Positions 1 through 9,485 of a DNA stretch of 52,881 bases are shown here, one piece after another. A program made the position numbers and the translations under genes. How positions within the stretch are numbered: the first letter of the stretch is position 1; the number at the start of each line of letters is the position of its first letter. This DNA is from Marinifilaceae bacterium. GTDB lineage: Bacteria > Bacteroidota > Bacteroidia > Bacteroidales > Marinifilaceae. The stretch covers positions 1 to 52,881 of the forward strand of contig JAFGYE010000045.1 of assembly GCA_016936255.1 (NCBI GenBank), given 5' to 3'. Under the pieces are notes generated by a model. The model saw only the letters and a program-made list of their open reading frames with translations. It ran no database searches and was not told the origin of the DNA.

Positions 1-83
1 CTAATTCCTAATTCCTAATTCCTAATTCCTAATTCCTAATTCCTAATTCCTAATTCCTAATTCCTAATTCCTAATTCCTAATT
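1..83. repeat. Perfect 7-bp tandem repeat (CTAATTC)n
   Basis: Eleven uninterrupted copies of CTAATTC (GAATTAG on the other strand) run from base 1 to 77, followed by a partial twelfth copy. The array reaches the window edge and may be longer. The stop codon of the adjacent formate channel gene lies in the last partial unit, so the array begins exactly at the 3' end of that gene. A shorter relative (about two units) lies at 982-997 and contains the stop codon of the pyruvate formate-lyase activase gene. No function is visible. Confidence 0.95.
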
Positions 84-930
84 ATTTCTTATCGTAAGCA
101 TACCAATAGGCAGTGCCAACAAACAATCCGCCGCCAACAATATTTCCGAGGGTTGCAGGTATCAGGTTTTTCACAATAAAATCCATCCAGGTAATGTCTG
201 CACCATGAAAAATAGCAACAGGAATAAAAAACATATTGGCTACACAGTGTTCAAAACCCATTGCCACAAAAGCCATAACCGGAAACCAGATGCCGAGTAT
301 TTTACCGGTGATATCTTTGGCCGCATATGCCAGCCACATGGCCAATGCAACCATCCAGTTGCAGGCTATTCCTTTCAGAAAAGTTTTGTAAAATGGGTTG
401 GACGTTTTCGCAACTGCAATATTTACTGCCGTATCAACCGACGGAGAATTTAGCAATGCACCGGTTAGGTACACCAAAAAGTAGGCAACGATTAAAGAGC
501 CGATGAAGTTGCCGATGTAAACAATTCCCCAATTTTTTAAAGGGACTTTAAACGACATGCGTTTCGATAGCACAGAAGGGATAAAGTAAGCTGTATTTCC
601 GGTAAAGAGTTCTGCTCCGGCAACGGCACAAAGAATTAAACCCAAAGGGAAAACCGCACCAAAAAAGAATTTCTGCAATCCGGGATTGGTCTGAGCCAAT
701 CCGGGCATGGCACCTCCCACAATTAAGGCAAGCAAACTGCCCATGGCAATGTATCCACCTGCAAGGATTGCCAAAACAAATACTTTATTGGCAGGCGTTT
801 TTTGCTTTGCTTCTGCTGTATGATTTACAACCTGAACTGTTTCGGCAGGCGAATGGAATGCCTGCTGTGTTTTGGCAATTGGTTTATGGTTGAGCACCTC
901 AATTACATCTTTGGTTTCTTGAAATGACAT
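82..930 (-). CDS. focA: Formate/nitrite transporter family channel (FocA-like)
   Basis: A 282-residue polytopic inner-membrane protein of the formate/nitrite transporter family, expected to move formate across the cytoplasmic membrane as a pentamer. About 50 polar residues precede the first membrane helix near residue 50, after which roughly six hydrophobic segments with small-residue-rich helices follow, as usual for the family. It is the last gene of a minus-strand set pflB-pflA-focA, 59 bp after pflA, so formate is the likely substrate rather than nitrite; that is inferred from context. In many bacteria focA precedes pflB, whereas here it is at the distal end. The reading frame stops inside a heptanucleotide repeat array. 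Confidence 0.93.
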   Translation of the reverse strand: MSFQETKDVIEVLNHKPIAKTQQAFHSPAETVQVVNHTAEAKQKTPANKVFVLAILAGGYIAMGSLLALIVGGAMPGLAQTNPGLQKFFFGAVFPLGLILCAVAGAELFTGNTAYFIPSVLSKRMSFKVPLKNWGIVYIGNFIGSLIVAYFLVYLTGALLNSPSVDTAVNIAVAKTSNPFYKTFLKGIACNWMVALAMWLAYAAKDITGKILGIWFPVMAFVAMGFEHCVANMFFIPVAIFHGADITWMDFIVKNLIPATLGNIVGGGLFVGTAYWYAYDKK

Positions 931-989
931 GTCTGTTCAATTAATAATGAATAATCAGCAATTAAAAAATTGGATTCAAATCCTAATTC

Positions 990-1715
990 CTAATTAATTA
1001 TGACTTCAGTAAAATACTGAAGAAAGATATTCTTTGCTGCCTGCAGTTGTTCCAATGTGTTTTCCGGTACATCCTTTAGTTTGTATTCCATATTTAAGTG
1101 CTCATATTTGTGAACTCCCAATTTATGATAGGGCTGAATTTCCAGTTTTTCAATATTCCCGTAGTCCTGAAAATATTTTCCCATTTCGTGCAGATATTCA
1201 GGCTGATCGGAGTAGCCGGGAACCAGTACATAGCGCATCCACATTTTCACCTCTTTTTCGCGCAGGTATTTCGCAAACTTAAGAGTTGTATCGTTGCGTT
1301 TACCTGTAATTTTTTGATGCCAGTCAGCATTGATGTGCTTGATATCAAGCAAGACCAAGTCCGTATGCTGCAGCAATTCTTTCACATCATCGGTAAGCAC
1401 ATTTCCATTGCTGTCGATACAGGTGTTAAAACCTTCCTCTTTTAATTGTTTGAAAAGAATTTTCAGTTCTTTGGCCTGCCAAAGCGGTTCTCCGCCTGAA
1501 ATGGTTACACCACCGGTTTTTCCAAAGAACGGACGTTGGCTGCGTGCCATTCTCATGATTTTTTCAAGTGGAGTCGGTGTTCCTCCTTCGAAAGTAATGG
1601 TGTCGGGATTGGCACAGTACAAACACTTAAAGGCGCATCCCTGAAGGAAAACGACCAATCGGATTCCGGGTCCGTCATAAGTACCTAATGATTCAAAAGA
1701 GTGAACGTTTAACAT
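990..1715 (-). CDS. pflA: Pyruvate formate-lyase-activating enzyme (radical SAM)
   Basis: A 241-residue radical SAM enzyme that uses a 4Fe-4S cluster and S-adenosylmethionine to install the glycyl radical on pyruvate formate-lyase in the cytoplasm. The cluster motif CX3CX2C is visible as Cys27, Cys31 and Cys34, after the usual N-terminal TYDGPGIR stretch; the TISGGEP segment near residue 70 is the SAM-binding GGE motif. The length matches the family. It lies 111 bp downstream of pflB on the same strand and upstream of focA. Its stop codon lies in a short CTAATTC-type repeat. The neighbouring substrate enzyme makes PflA the obvious assignment over other glycyl-radical activases. Confidence 0.96.
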   Translation of the reverse strand: MLNVHSFESLGTYDGPGIRLVVFLQGCAFKCLYCANPDTITFEGGTPTPLEKIMRMARSQRPFFGKTGGVTISGGEPLWQAKELKILFKQLKEEGFNTCIDSNGNVLTDDVKELLQHTDLVLLDIKHINADWHQKITGKRNDTTLKFAKYLREKEVKMWMRYVLVPGYSDQPEYLHEMGKYFQDYGNIEKLEIQPYHKLGVHKYEHLNMEYKLKDVPENTLEQLQAAKNIFLQYFTEVIIN

Positions 1716-1826
1716 GATTTGCTTGTTTGGTTAGGAAACAAATGCCATAGTAAGCATCAGTACATTAAAACAGAGTCCGGAAACTCTCAAGGAGAGCTCC
1801 GGTACTCATTGTATCATTAAACGATC

Positions 1827-4052
1827 TTACATTTTTTCGAAGAAGCTGCGGGAGATCACCTCCAGTTGCTGCTCACGGGTTAAACGAACAAAGTTTACAG
1901 CATAACCCGAAACACGGATTGTTAACTGTGGATATTCTTCAGGATGCTCCATGGCATCTTCCAGCATCGCACGGTCCAGAACATTTACGTTTAAGTGATG
2001 AGCTCCTTTCATAAAGTAAGCATCCATCATGGTAACCAGATTGTCCTGACGGGTTTCTGCTGTTGCGCCCAATGATTTAGGAACAATAGAGAAGGTGTTC
2101 GAAATACCGTCCAAAGAATCTTCGTAGTTGATTTTAGCTACAGAATTCAATGAGGCAATTGCACCATGAGAATCACGTCCGTGCATTGGATTGGCACCTG
2201 GAGCAAAAGGCACACCTGCTGCTCTTCCATCAGGAGTAGCTCCCGTTTTCAATCCATAAACTACGTTCGAGGTAATGGTAAGGATTGACATGGTTGGTTC
2301 TGCATTCTTGTAGGTGTGCAGTTCTTTCAGTAAACTATTGAATAGATTTGGGATTTCAACAGCAAAACAATCTACTGCATCATTATCATTTCCATAGTAT
2401 GGAAAATCGCCTTCAATTTTGAAATCGCAGGTCAAACCTTCTTCGTTACGAACAGCAGTTACTTTTGCATTTTTGATGGCAGATAATGAATCGGCAACAA
2501 TCGAAAGACCGGCAATACCATAGGCCAGGTTGATTGCAGGATTGGTATCCACAAGAGCCATTTGGGCTTTCTCGTAGTAATACTTATCGTGCATGTAGTG
2601 GATGATGTTCATTGAATCGTTGTAAACACGGGCCATTTCCTTCATCGCAATCATGTAGTTGCTCATTACTTCGTCGAAATTCAATTCATCACTGCTCATG
2701 GCAGGAATGCCATTGATCAACTGAGTTCCTGTTTTTTCGCAGCGACCGCCGTTCAATGCCAAAAGAAGCGTTTTAGCCAGGTTACAACGTGCACCAAAGA
2801 ACTGAATCTGTTTTCCAATTTCCTGATAAGAAACACAACAGGCAATACCATAATCATCCGATTTACGGGTATCACACATCAACTGGTCATTCTCGTACTG
2901 AATAGAAGAGGTGTCGATGGAAACCTGAGCACAGAATTTCTTGAATCCTTCCGGTAAGGTTTCAGACCAAAGAACGGTCATGTTTGGTTCCGGTGAAGCT
3001 CCAAGAGTATATAGTGTATTTAAGAAACGGAAAGAAGTCTTGGTTACTTTGGTTCTGCCGTCAATTGTGTTTCCACCGATTGATTCAGTTACCCAGGTAG
3101 GATCGCCGGCAAAAATCTCATCGTAAGCATTCATACGAAGGTGACGGACCATTCGTAATTTCATAACAAACTGATCCAGCATTTCCTGAGCAAATTCTTC
3201 GCTGATAAAACCGGCTTCTAAATCTCTGTTAATATAAGCATCCAAAAAAGTTGAAACGTTACCCAGCGACATTGCAGCACCATCCTGTTCTTTTACCGCA
3301 GCAAGGTATCCCATATAAACCCACTGAATAGCCTCCTGAGCTGTCTCAGCCGGACGATTCAATTCCAAGCCGTATTTTTCACCCAGTTTTTTAATTTCGC
3401 CAAGAGCTTTTATTTGTTCAGCAACTTCTTCGCGAAGACGAATCAAATGATCAGTCATGGTTCCGGTTAAACCATTCAAATCTTCTTTTTTAGCTTCAAT
3501 CAAACGATCAATACCATATAGCGCTACACGACGGTAATCACCGATAATACGGCCACGGGCATAGTTGTCCGGCAGTCCTGTAAGGAATCCTAATGAACGA
3601 AACTTACGGATTTCGTCGGTGTAAGCATCAAAAACACCATCGTTGTGGGTTTTTGCATAATTGCGGAAAATGTCCTTTACACGATCAGATACTTCAAGGC
3701 CTTGTTCGGTGCATGCTTTTTCAACTACAGCAATACCACCATAAGGTTTCATGGCTCTGCGAAGAAGTTCATCAGCCTGCAGGCCAACAATCAGCTCCAA
3801 TGATTTATCGATATATCCAGCTCCGTGAGAAGCAATAGCCGATACCGTTTCGGTGTCGATTGAGCGGACTCCATTGTTGGCACGTTCTTCTTTAACTGCT
3901 TCTTTGCAGATATTCCAAAGTTTATTTGTGCGTTCTGTTGCTCCTGTTAAAAAGGAAGCATCTCCTGTATAAGAAGTTAAATTGTTGCTAACGAAATCTC
4001 TAACGTTAATCGTTTTTTGCCATTCACCGGCTTTGAATTGAACTCTCTTCAT
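1827..4052 (-). CDS. pflB: Formate C-acetyltransferase (pyruvate formate-lyase)
   Basis: A glycyl-radical enzyme that converts pyruvate and CoA to acetyl-CoA and formate under anaerobic conditions. The adjacent catalytic cysteines are seen in the GIACCVS segment near the middle of the protein, and the radical glycine is in the RVSGYAVNF motif close to the C-terminus. I chose the ATG at 4052 (741 residues, starting [11 protein letters not shown]) because the family begins here; an in-frame ATG at 4088 would add 12 residues. A candidate promoter -7 element (TAACTTTG, minus strand) lies at 4118-4125, giving a leader of about 60 nt; a matching -33 box was not seen. The gene heads the pflB-pflA-focA set. 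Confidence 0.97.
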   Translation of the reverse strand: MKRVQFKAGEWQKTINVRDFVSNNLTSYTGDASFLTGATERTNKLWNICKEAVKEERANNGVRSIDTETVSAIASHGAGYIDKSLELIVGLQADELLRRAMKPYGGIAVVEKACTEQGLEVSDRVKDIFRNYAKTHNDGVFDAYTDEIRKFRSLGFLTGLPDNYARGRIIGDYRRVALYGIDRLIEAKKEDLNGLTGTMTDHLIRLREEVAEQIKALGEIKKLGEKYGLELNRPAETAQEAIQWVYMGYLAAVKEQDGAAMSLGNVSTFLDAYINRDLEAGFISEEFAQEMLDQFVMKLRMVRHLRMNAYDEIFAGDPTWVTESIGGNTIDGRTKVTKTSFRFLNTLYTLGASPEPNMTVLWSETLPEGFKKFCAQVSIDTSSIQYENDQLMCDTRKSDDYGIACCVSYQEIGKQIQFFGARCNLAKTLLLALNGGRCEKTGTQLINGIPAMSSDELNFDEVMSNYMIAMKEMARVYNDSMNIIHYMHDKYYYEKAQMALVDTNPAINLAYGIAGLSIVADSLSAIKNAKVTAVRNEEGLTCDFKIEGDFPYYGNDNDAVDCFAVEIPNLFNSLLKELHTYKNAEPTMSILTITSNVVYGLKTGATPDGRAAGVPFAPGANPMHGRDSHGAIASLNSVAKINYEDSLDGISNTFSIVPKSLGATAETRQDNLVTMMDAYFMKGAHHLNVNVLDRAMLEDAMEHPEEYPQLTIRVSGYAVNFVRLTREQQLEVISRSFFEKM

Positions 4053-4513
4053 TCTGATAATGATTTTTTCAATGGTTGAATGGAACAATCATCAGTCTTG
4101 TAATGGTTTGAAAAAATCAAAGTTAATACTTGACCCTTGGTGTTTGTCCGCTTAAATTTTTTGTATTACAGCTTCTCTTATTTTGTACTTTTTGATCAGC
4201 AAAAGAAGAAGACTTAAAACTCTTTTTTGCTAACAGGGTGCAAAGGAACTCTTTTCTATTTTTACATGCAATACCTGGTAATAGTGAGATTTTTAGTGCA
4301 AACGATATTTCAAATGCAAAAGTTCTGGTAATGGATTACTTAGCTTGTGGATGAAAATATGTTGGGGAACATGTTATTTAGATGAATTATATGGAAGCAG
4401 GCAAAATTTAGATGAAATTAGTACGGTTTTACCAATTGCAGTTTTTTTTCCTGCTGCGATTTGGATACTACACTTTTGAACTGCTACATTTGTGCTTCAC
4501 TTATTATTACAGG
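4053..4513. other. Intergenic region between divergent pflB and LytS-type kinase gene
   Basis: About 460 bp without a convincing gene. It must hold the promoters of both divergent units. The only recognisable element is TAACTTTG on the minus strand at 4118-4125, which matches the Bacteroidota -7 consensus and points at pflB. An open frame continuous with the kinase gene starts at 4412, but its first 34 codons encode an aromatic-rich stretch not expected in the family, so it is treated as noncoding. No terminator or repeat was noticed. Confidence 0.6.
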
Positions 4514-6460
4514 ATGAAGTTTCGCAGCAAATCAATTGTACTGGTCGGGATAATTATTATTCTGAGTTTTGGAGGTGTCGCTTATTTAATAGGTGAGAAG
4601 ATGGCCGTTACTGCCCGGAAAATGAGTACCGACTTTGCTGTTTCAAAAGCTCAGAACAGTTTCTTAATCGTTAAAAACGAATTGGATGGCAGTGTTCTGC
4701 GCACAGGTTTGATGGCCAACTCCCTGGCGGAGGCAATTGATTTTACCGGGCAGGATGAAAAGGTAATCGTAAAAACGCTTCAGTCTGAATTGAAAATCAG
4801 AAATGAATTAAATGCTTGCTGGTATTCATCGGTTGACAAAGATGATGTTTCAGGTCCGGGGAAATTGAAAGTGTATTTTAGGAAAAAGGGAAATGAAATT
4901 GCTAAGAGTGCACTTTTGGATAAACAGCTGGATTTAATCGAAAAGGTAATGATTCAGGGAAAAGAGATGATATCGGCTCCCTATTGGAGTCCTGATAATC
5001 GTTTGCTGGCAACAGTGCTGGTGCCTGTGATTAAGAACGAAAAGATGATCGGGGTTTTAGGAACAGATTTGGATTTGTATCACTTTCAGCAGCATTTTTA
5101 TGGGAATGAATCCTTGGGAAGAGCTTATGTAACCATTATTTCAGAACAAGGTTATTGTATATCTCATCCCGATGAAAACCTAATTGGGAAGCGAATGGAC
5201 ACATTGGCGGAAGGCGCCCGGATTTATGAAGTTCTGGCTTCCGGGAGTAAATATCAGGAAGAGGTACATTCCGATTTTTTGCAGGTGCAGGTGATGAGGG
5301 TATATCAGCCCATCAAAATTGGTAATTTGGAAAAAAAATGGCTGGTAACTGTTAGTGTTCCTCTTTTTAATGTCCGTGAGTCTGTTCAGGAAATCCGCAA
5401 TTCAACCTTTCTGATTGGTTTGGTGCTGGCGCTTTCACTGATGGTACTTCTTTACTTTTCGCAGCGCAGGTGGTTTCATGAATTTAGCAAGCGGCAAAGG
5501 GCCGAGAGAAAACACCGCAATGAGGTAAGTAAATTGTCTTCGATTATGGAGAGTACTGATCAAATCATGATTTTTTCAGTAGATAAAAATTACAGGTATA
5601 CAAGTTTCAATAGTGTTCATAAATCAAATCTGGAGAAAAACGAAGGAGGGGGGATTCAGCTGGGAAGTAATTTATTGGATGCTTATTATGGTGATTTCCG
5701 CATTCAAATGAAAAAGTATTTGGACCGGGCATTAACAGGAGATCATTTTTTAGTGGAATTTCAAAGGCACGGCATCGATTATCAGCAGATTTTTAATGCA
5801 ATATCCGACGCAGAAGGGAAAGTTGTGGGTGTTTCCAGTTTCCGTTTTGATATTAGTGAAACCCTTGAACTTCGGCGCAAGGCCATCGAAGAGGAAGAAG
5901 AAAAAGTAAAAGCGCAGCTTAAGAATATAAAAAATCAGATCAATCCGCACTTCTTATTTAATTCTCTAAATTCCCTTTATGCCTTGGTAGAGGGAGAGCC
6001 AAAACTGGCCAGAAAGTTTATTTTGAGTCTGTCGAAGGTCTACCGTTATTTACTGGATAGTAACAACAGTAATCTGATCAGTTTAAAACAGGAGCTCGAT
6101 TTTATTAAGCAGTATCTTTTCCTGCAGAAAATCCGCTTTGGGGATAATCTTCTTTTAGAATATGATATTAAAGACGAAGCATTAAACCGAAAGCTGCCGT
6201 CTGTCAGCATACAATCACTGGTGGAAAATGCGATCAAACACAATGTAATAACAAGTGAAAAACCGCTGACTGTTCGTATATCTGTTTCAGAGGAATACTA
6301 TTTAATTGTTGAAAATCCGTACCAGCCCCGAACCGATATGAGTCACAGTCCGGGTACCGGATTAAAAACGCTCGAAGCTTTGTATGCTTTTTTGGGCGAT
6401 AAACAACCTGTTTATGGTATTGAAAATGGGTTTTTCAGGGTAAAACTGCCTTTGTTTTAA
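4514..6460 (+). CDS. Sensor histidine kinase, LytS/YehU type, with extracytoplasmic Cache-like and PAS domains
   Basis: About 648 residues. A first membrane helix at the N-terminus is followed by a large extracytoplasmic region (roughly residues 35-285) resembling a Cache sensor, including a PYWSPDNR-type stretch. A second helix lies near 296-318, then a PAS-like domain (about 335-455), the His_kinase domain with the phosphoacceptor His in INPHFLFN (about residue 479), and a C-terminal ATPase domain with the N-box VENAIKHN. The start is the ATG at 4514; an upstream in-frame codon at 4412 would prepend an atypical stretch. A LytTR response regulator, the usual partner of this kinase class, is encoded at 14253, on the far side of a protease-SusC-SusD set. 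The pair may therefore control that set; this is inference. Confidence 0.9.
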   Translation: MKFRSKSIVLVGIIIILSFGGVAYLIGEKMAVTARKMSTDFAVSKAQNSFLIVKNELDGSVLRTGLMANSLAEAIDFTGQDEKVIVKTLQSELKIRNELNACWYSSVDKDDVSGPGKLKVYFRKKGNEIAKSALLDKQLDLIEKVMIQGKEMISAPYWSPDNRLLATVLVPVIKNEKMIGVLGTDLDLYHFQQHFYGNESLGRAYVTIISEQGYCISHPDENLIGKRMDTLAEGARIYEVLASGSKYQEEVHSDFLQVQVMRVYQPIKIGNLEKKWLVTVSVPLFNVRESVQEIRNSTFLIGLVLALSLMVLLYFSQRRWFHEFSKRQRAERKHRNEVSKLSSIMESTDQIMIFSVDKNYRYTSFNSVHKSNLEKNEGGGIQLGSNLLDAYYGDFRIQMKKYLDRALTGDHFLVEFQRHGIDYQQIFNAISDAEGKVVGVSSFRFDISETLELRRKAIEEEEEKVKAQLKNIKNQINPHFLFNSLNSLYALVEGEPKLARKFILSLSKVYRYLLDSNNSNLISLKQELDFIKQYLFLQKIRFGDNLLLEYDIKDEALNRKLPSVSIQSLVENAIKHNVITSEKPLTVRISVSEEYYLIVENPYQPRTDMSHSPGTGLKTLEALYAFLGDKQPVYGIENGFFRVKLPLF

Positions 6461-6641
6461 TCCCGGAAGCTTGTTTTTTTATTCGGCATAAAGGCTTCAT
6501 ACCGGTTTTTTTGTCATTCACTCCTTAATCTTTCCGGTTCACTCCCTTCTTTTTTCTTGCAGATCAAAATTAATTCATTTTTGTTTCGGATTATTGCTCA
6601 ATGGAATTCATTTGGCAGTATTGAAACGAACAAAACTGAAT

Positions 6642-6690
6642 TTTGTAGTGACGTGAGTATTCGTGTAGGGGCGATGCTCACAACTACAAA
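6642..6690 (+). promoter_or_regulatory. Long interrupted inverted repeat upstream of the metalloprotease gene
   Basis: TTTGTAGT at 6642-6649 is an exact inverted match to ACTACAAA at 6683-6690, and inside these GTGAG (6653-6657) pairs with CTCAC (6677-6681). The structure ends 13 bp before the ATG of the protease gene, so it is either an operator or a leader hairpin. It is the strongest dyad between the kinase gene and the protease-SusC-SusD set. Confidence 0.5.
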
Positions 6691-6703
6691 CAAAATATAC
6701 TAA

Positions 6704-9391
6704 ATGAACTTAAGCACAATCACACCAAATCACAAAATTACGCGACTGTTTTTGATGGCATGTATTCTGGGGGGAATGAGTTTGCCGTCACAAGCATCGG
6801 AACGAACTTCTGTTTCTGCAGAAGATGGAATTTTTACTTTCTGGAAAAAGAAAAAGACAGAAACCGAGTCGGACACTACGAAAGGAAAAGATAAAGATTC
6901 AAAACTGAAAAAATACGATGAAATAATTACTTCGGATGCGATTACGAAAAAAGGAGTAATTGATATTCACAGAGTAAAAAAGGATTACTATTTCGAAATT
7001 TCGGATTCGTTGCTGAACCGCGATTTTCTTTTGGTCAATAAAATCTCTAAAGTGCCTTCCGAGATTAATGAGTTGGGTTTTAATAAAGGAATCAATTATC
7101 AAAATTTATTGATTCGTTTTGAAGTGGATACTTTAACTGAAAAAATTTGGGTGAAAACTTATCATCCATACTACGAAGGGAAAGCAGGGGATGCGATTAC
7201 TCAGTCGGTGAAAGATAATTACATGCCTTCCATAAGAGAATGCTTCGATTTGGCTTGTTTTGGAAAAGACTCAACCACCTATGTATTTAAAGTAAATAAG
7301 GTATTCGACGGATCGGAAAAAAGTTTAAATGATTTGTTTGGAGTACTAGGAATGCCTGGATCTGCAGTAAAAGATCTGTCGAAAATAAGTGCAGCGAAAA
7401 GTTTCCCGGAAAATTTAGTAATGAAGTCATTGCTGACCACCAAAGCAGAAGGGATTACCGTAACGGTTGAAGTTACATCGAATATGGTTTTGTTGGCTAA
7501 GAAAGCGATGAAACCAAGATTTGCAGACCGAAGAATCGGATACTTTACAACCAAACATTTTTATTATAGTGATGATCAGCAAGCTGTTGAAAACAGAGAG
7601 TTTGTGAACCGCTGGAGATTGGAGCCAAAATCAGAAGATGTAGAAAAATATTTGGCCGGAGAATTGGTGGAGCCGAAAAAGCCAATTGTTTACTATATCG
7701 ATCCATCAACACCGCCACAGTGGCGGCAGGCTATAAAAGACGGAATTACCGATTGGCAGTCTGCTTTTGAAAAAGCTGGATTTAAAAATGCCATTATTGC
7801 AAAAGATGCACCAACAGACGATCCTGATTTTGACGGTGATGATGTTCGTTACTCCATGATTACTTATGCGGCATCCAGTCAGGCAAATGCAATGGGACCT
7901 TCGGTTGTAGATCCCCGGTCGGGTGAAATTATTGAGGCTGACGTTATTTGGTGGCACAATGTAATGACTGCTCTGCATTCATGGATACGTATTCAGACCG
8001 GAGTTATTGATCCAAAAGCAAGAGACAATAAATTTAGCGATGAACACATGGCTCATGCCATCCGCTTTGTTTCATCCCACGAAATAGGACATACACTTGG
8101 TTTAATGCACAATATGGGAGCTTCAGCGGCTTTCCCGGTAGATTCTTTGCGTTCCAGATCATTTACAAATAAAATGGGCGGAACGGCTCCATCCATTATG
8201 GATTACGCCCGATTCAACTATGTAGCGCAGCCAAACGACGAAGTGGTAAACATTACCCCGCAAATTGGCGTGTACGATAAATATGCAATTGCCTGGGCTT
8301 ATCGATGGATTCAGGAAGATACTCCTTGGGACGAAGTGAAGGTTTTGAGTCAAATGATAAGAAAGCATGAGAACGATCCATTGTATCATTACGGCCCTCA
8401 GCAAGACGGAAAGAATACCATCGATCCATCAGCGCAGAGTGAAGACTTGGGTGACAATTCGATGAAAGCGAGTCGTTACGGCCTGGCGAATTTGAAACGA
8501 ATTGTTCCTGAAGTAGAAAAATGGACTTGCGAAGAAGGTGAAAGCTACGAAAAAGCAGGTAAAATGATGATGGGAGTAATCGGGCAATGGTTTACTTACG
8601 CGAATCATGTTGTGGCAAATGTGGGAGGTGTTTATTTGGATCAACCGGTATTTGGCGAGACTAAATCAGCTTATGTACATGTCGAAAAAGCAAAACAAAA
8701 AGATGCAATTAAATATTTGATCGAGGAAGTGATTAATATTCCACAATGGATTGCCAATGCTGAGATTTATAAAAAATCATATCCGATTAGGGAATCAGTA
8801 GTTGGTGATATTGAATACGCTCCAACAACCTTATTTAGGGATTTGCATGCCCGCATTTTTTACTCCTTACTGGAAAAAGAACGACTGTTGCGCATGCAGC
8901 AAAACGAAGCTGAAAATGGCAGTAAAGCATATACTCTGACAGAAATGATGAGTGATTTACATCAGGGAATATTTAGTGAAACGATTAAAAATCACAAGTT
9001 GGATGTTTTTACCCGTCAGTCGCAAAAGAACTTTGTTGATGTTTTAATTATTTCTCAAAACCAGACTTTAGAGAAAACAAGCAAAAAGTCTCTACGTGAA
9101 CATAAGGATAGATGTTGTCCGTTGCATCAGCACATGCCCTTGCTGTGTGATTATGGAGTAAAGAGCCGGGCCCTTTTTCATGATCAGGAGGATGTATCGG
9201 ACCGTTACGCCAACCGAAACCTGTTTTATGCCACAATGAATAGGGTGTCGGATGATGTGTCGGTGAAACGTGGTGAGTTGCTGCGCATTAAGGAGTTGTT
9301 ATCGAAGAAGTTGAAGATTGCCGATGAAGCAACACGTTTTCATTATCAGGATTTGATTCTTCGGATTGAAGAAGCATTACATACACATTGA
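6704..9391 (+). CDS. Secreted zinc-dependent metalloprotease (DUF5117/DUF4953-type, metzincin-like)
   Basis: An 895-residue protein with an N-terminal signal peptide (hydrophobic stretch about residues 15-30, ending near SQA). The zinc site HEIGHTLGLMH is at residues 459-469 and fits the extended metzincin pattern HEXXHXXGXXH; a candidate Met-turn follows in PSIMDYARF. The N-terminal half resembles DUF5117 and the region around the zinc site DUF4953, a combination common in Bacteroidota as zinc-dependent metalloproteases. It is followed 94 bp later by SusC and SusD genes, so it may trim proteinaceous material at the surface before uptake. The substrate is unknown. The C-terminal 150 residues contain a Cys-Cys-Pro and other Cys residues of unclear role. 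Confidence 0.88.
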   Translation: MNLSTITPNHKITRLFLMACILGGMSLPSQASERTSVSAEDGIFTFWKKKKTETESDTTKGKDKDSKLKKYDEIITSDAITKKGVIDIHRVKKDYYFEISDSLLNRDFLLVNKISKVPSEINELGFNKGINYQNLLIRFEVDTLTEKIWVKTYHPYYEGKAGDAITQSVKDNYMPSIRECFDLACFGKDSTTYVFKVNKVFDGSEKSLNDLFGVLGMPGSAVKDLSKISAAKSFPENLVMKSLLTTKAEGITVTVEVTSNMVLLAKKAMKPRFADRRIGYFTTKHFYYSDDQQAVENREFVNRWRLEPKSEDVEKYLAGELVEPKKPIVYYIDPSTPPQWRQAIKDGITDWQSAFEKAGFKNAIIAKDAPTDDPDFDGDDVRYSMITYAASSQANAMGPSVVDPRSGEIIEADVIWWHNVMTALHSWIRIQTGVIDPKARDNKFSDEHMAHAIRFVSSHEIGHTLGLMHNMGASAAFPVDSLRSRSFTNKMGGTAPSIMDYARFNYVAQPNDEVVNITPQIGVYDKYAIAWAYRWIQEDTPWDEVKVLSQMIRKHENDPLYHYGPQQDGKNTIDPSAQSEDLGDNSMKASRYGLANLKRIVPEVEKWTCEEGESYEKAGKMMMGVIGQWFTYANHVVANVGGVYLDQPVFGETKSAYVHVEKAKQKDAIKYLIEEVINIPQWIANAEIYKKSYPIRESVVGDIEYAPTTLFRDLHARIFYSLLEKERLLRMQQNEAENGSKAYTLTEMMSDLHQGIFSETIKNHKLDVFTRQSQKNFVDVLIISQNQTLEKTSKKSLREHKDRCCPLHQHMPLLCDYGVKSRALFHDQEDVSDRYANRNLFYATMNRVSDDVSVKRGELLRIKELLSKKLKIADEATRFHYQDLILRIEEALHTH

Positions 9392-9485
9392 AAATAGATC
9401 CTGCAGATGGAGAGATAAAAAATCTCTCTGTCTGTTTTTTGTATGAATTAACCACTATTTTACTAACCAATAAAAACAAGAATTT

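Noticed and set aside
1030-1650. Plus-strand frames opposite pflA
   Set aside because: They mirror the codon structure of a clear gene on the other strand and have no homology or start context of their own.
4412-4513. Extension of the LytS-type kinase to an upstream start
   Set aside because: The added 34 residues form an aromatic-rich stretch unlike the family, and the ATG at 4514 begins directly before the first membrane helix.
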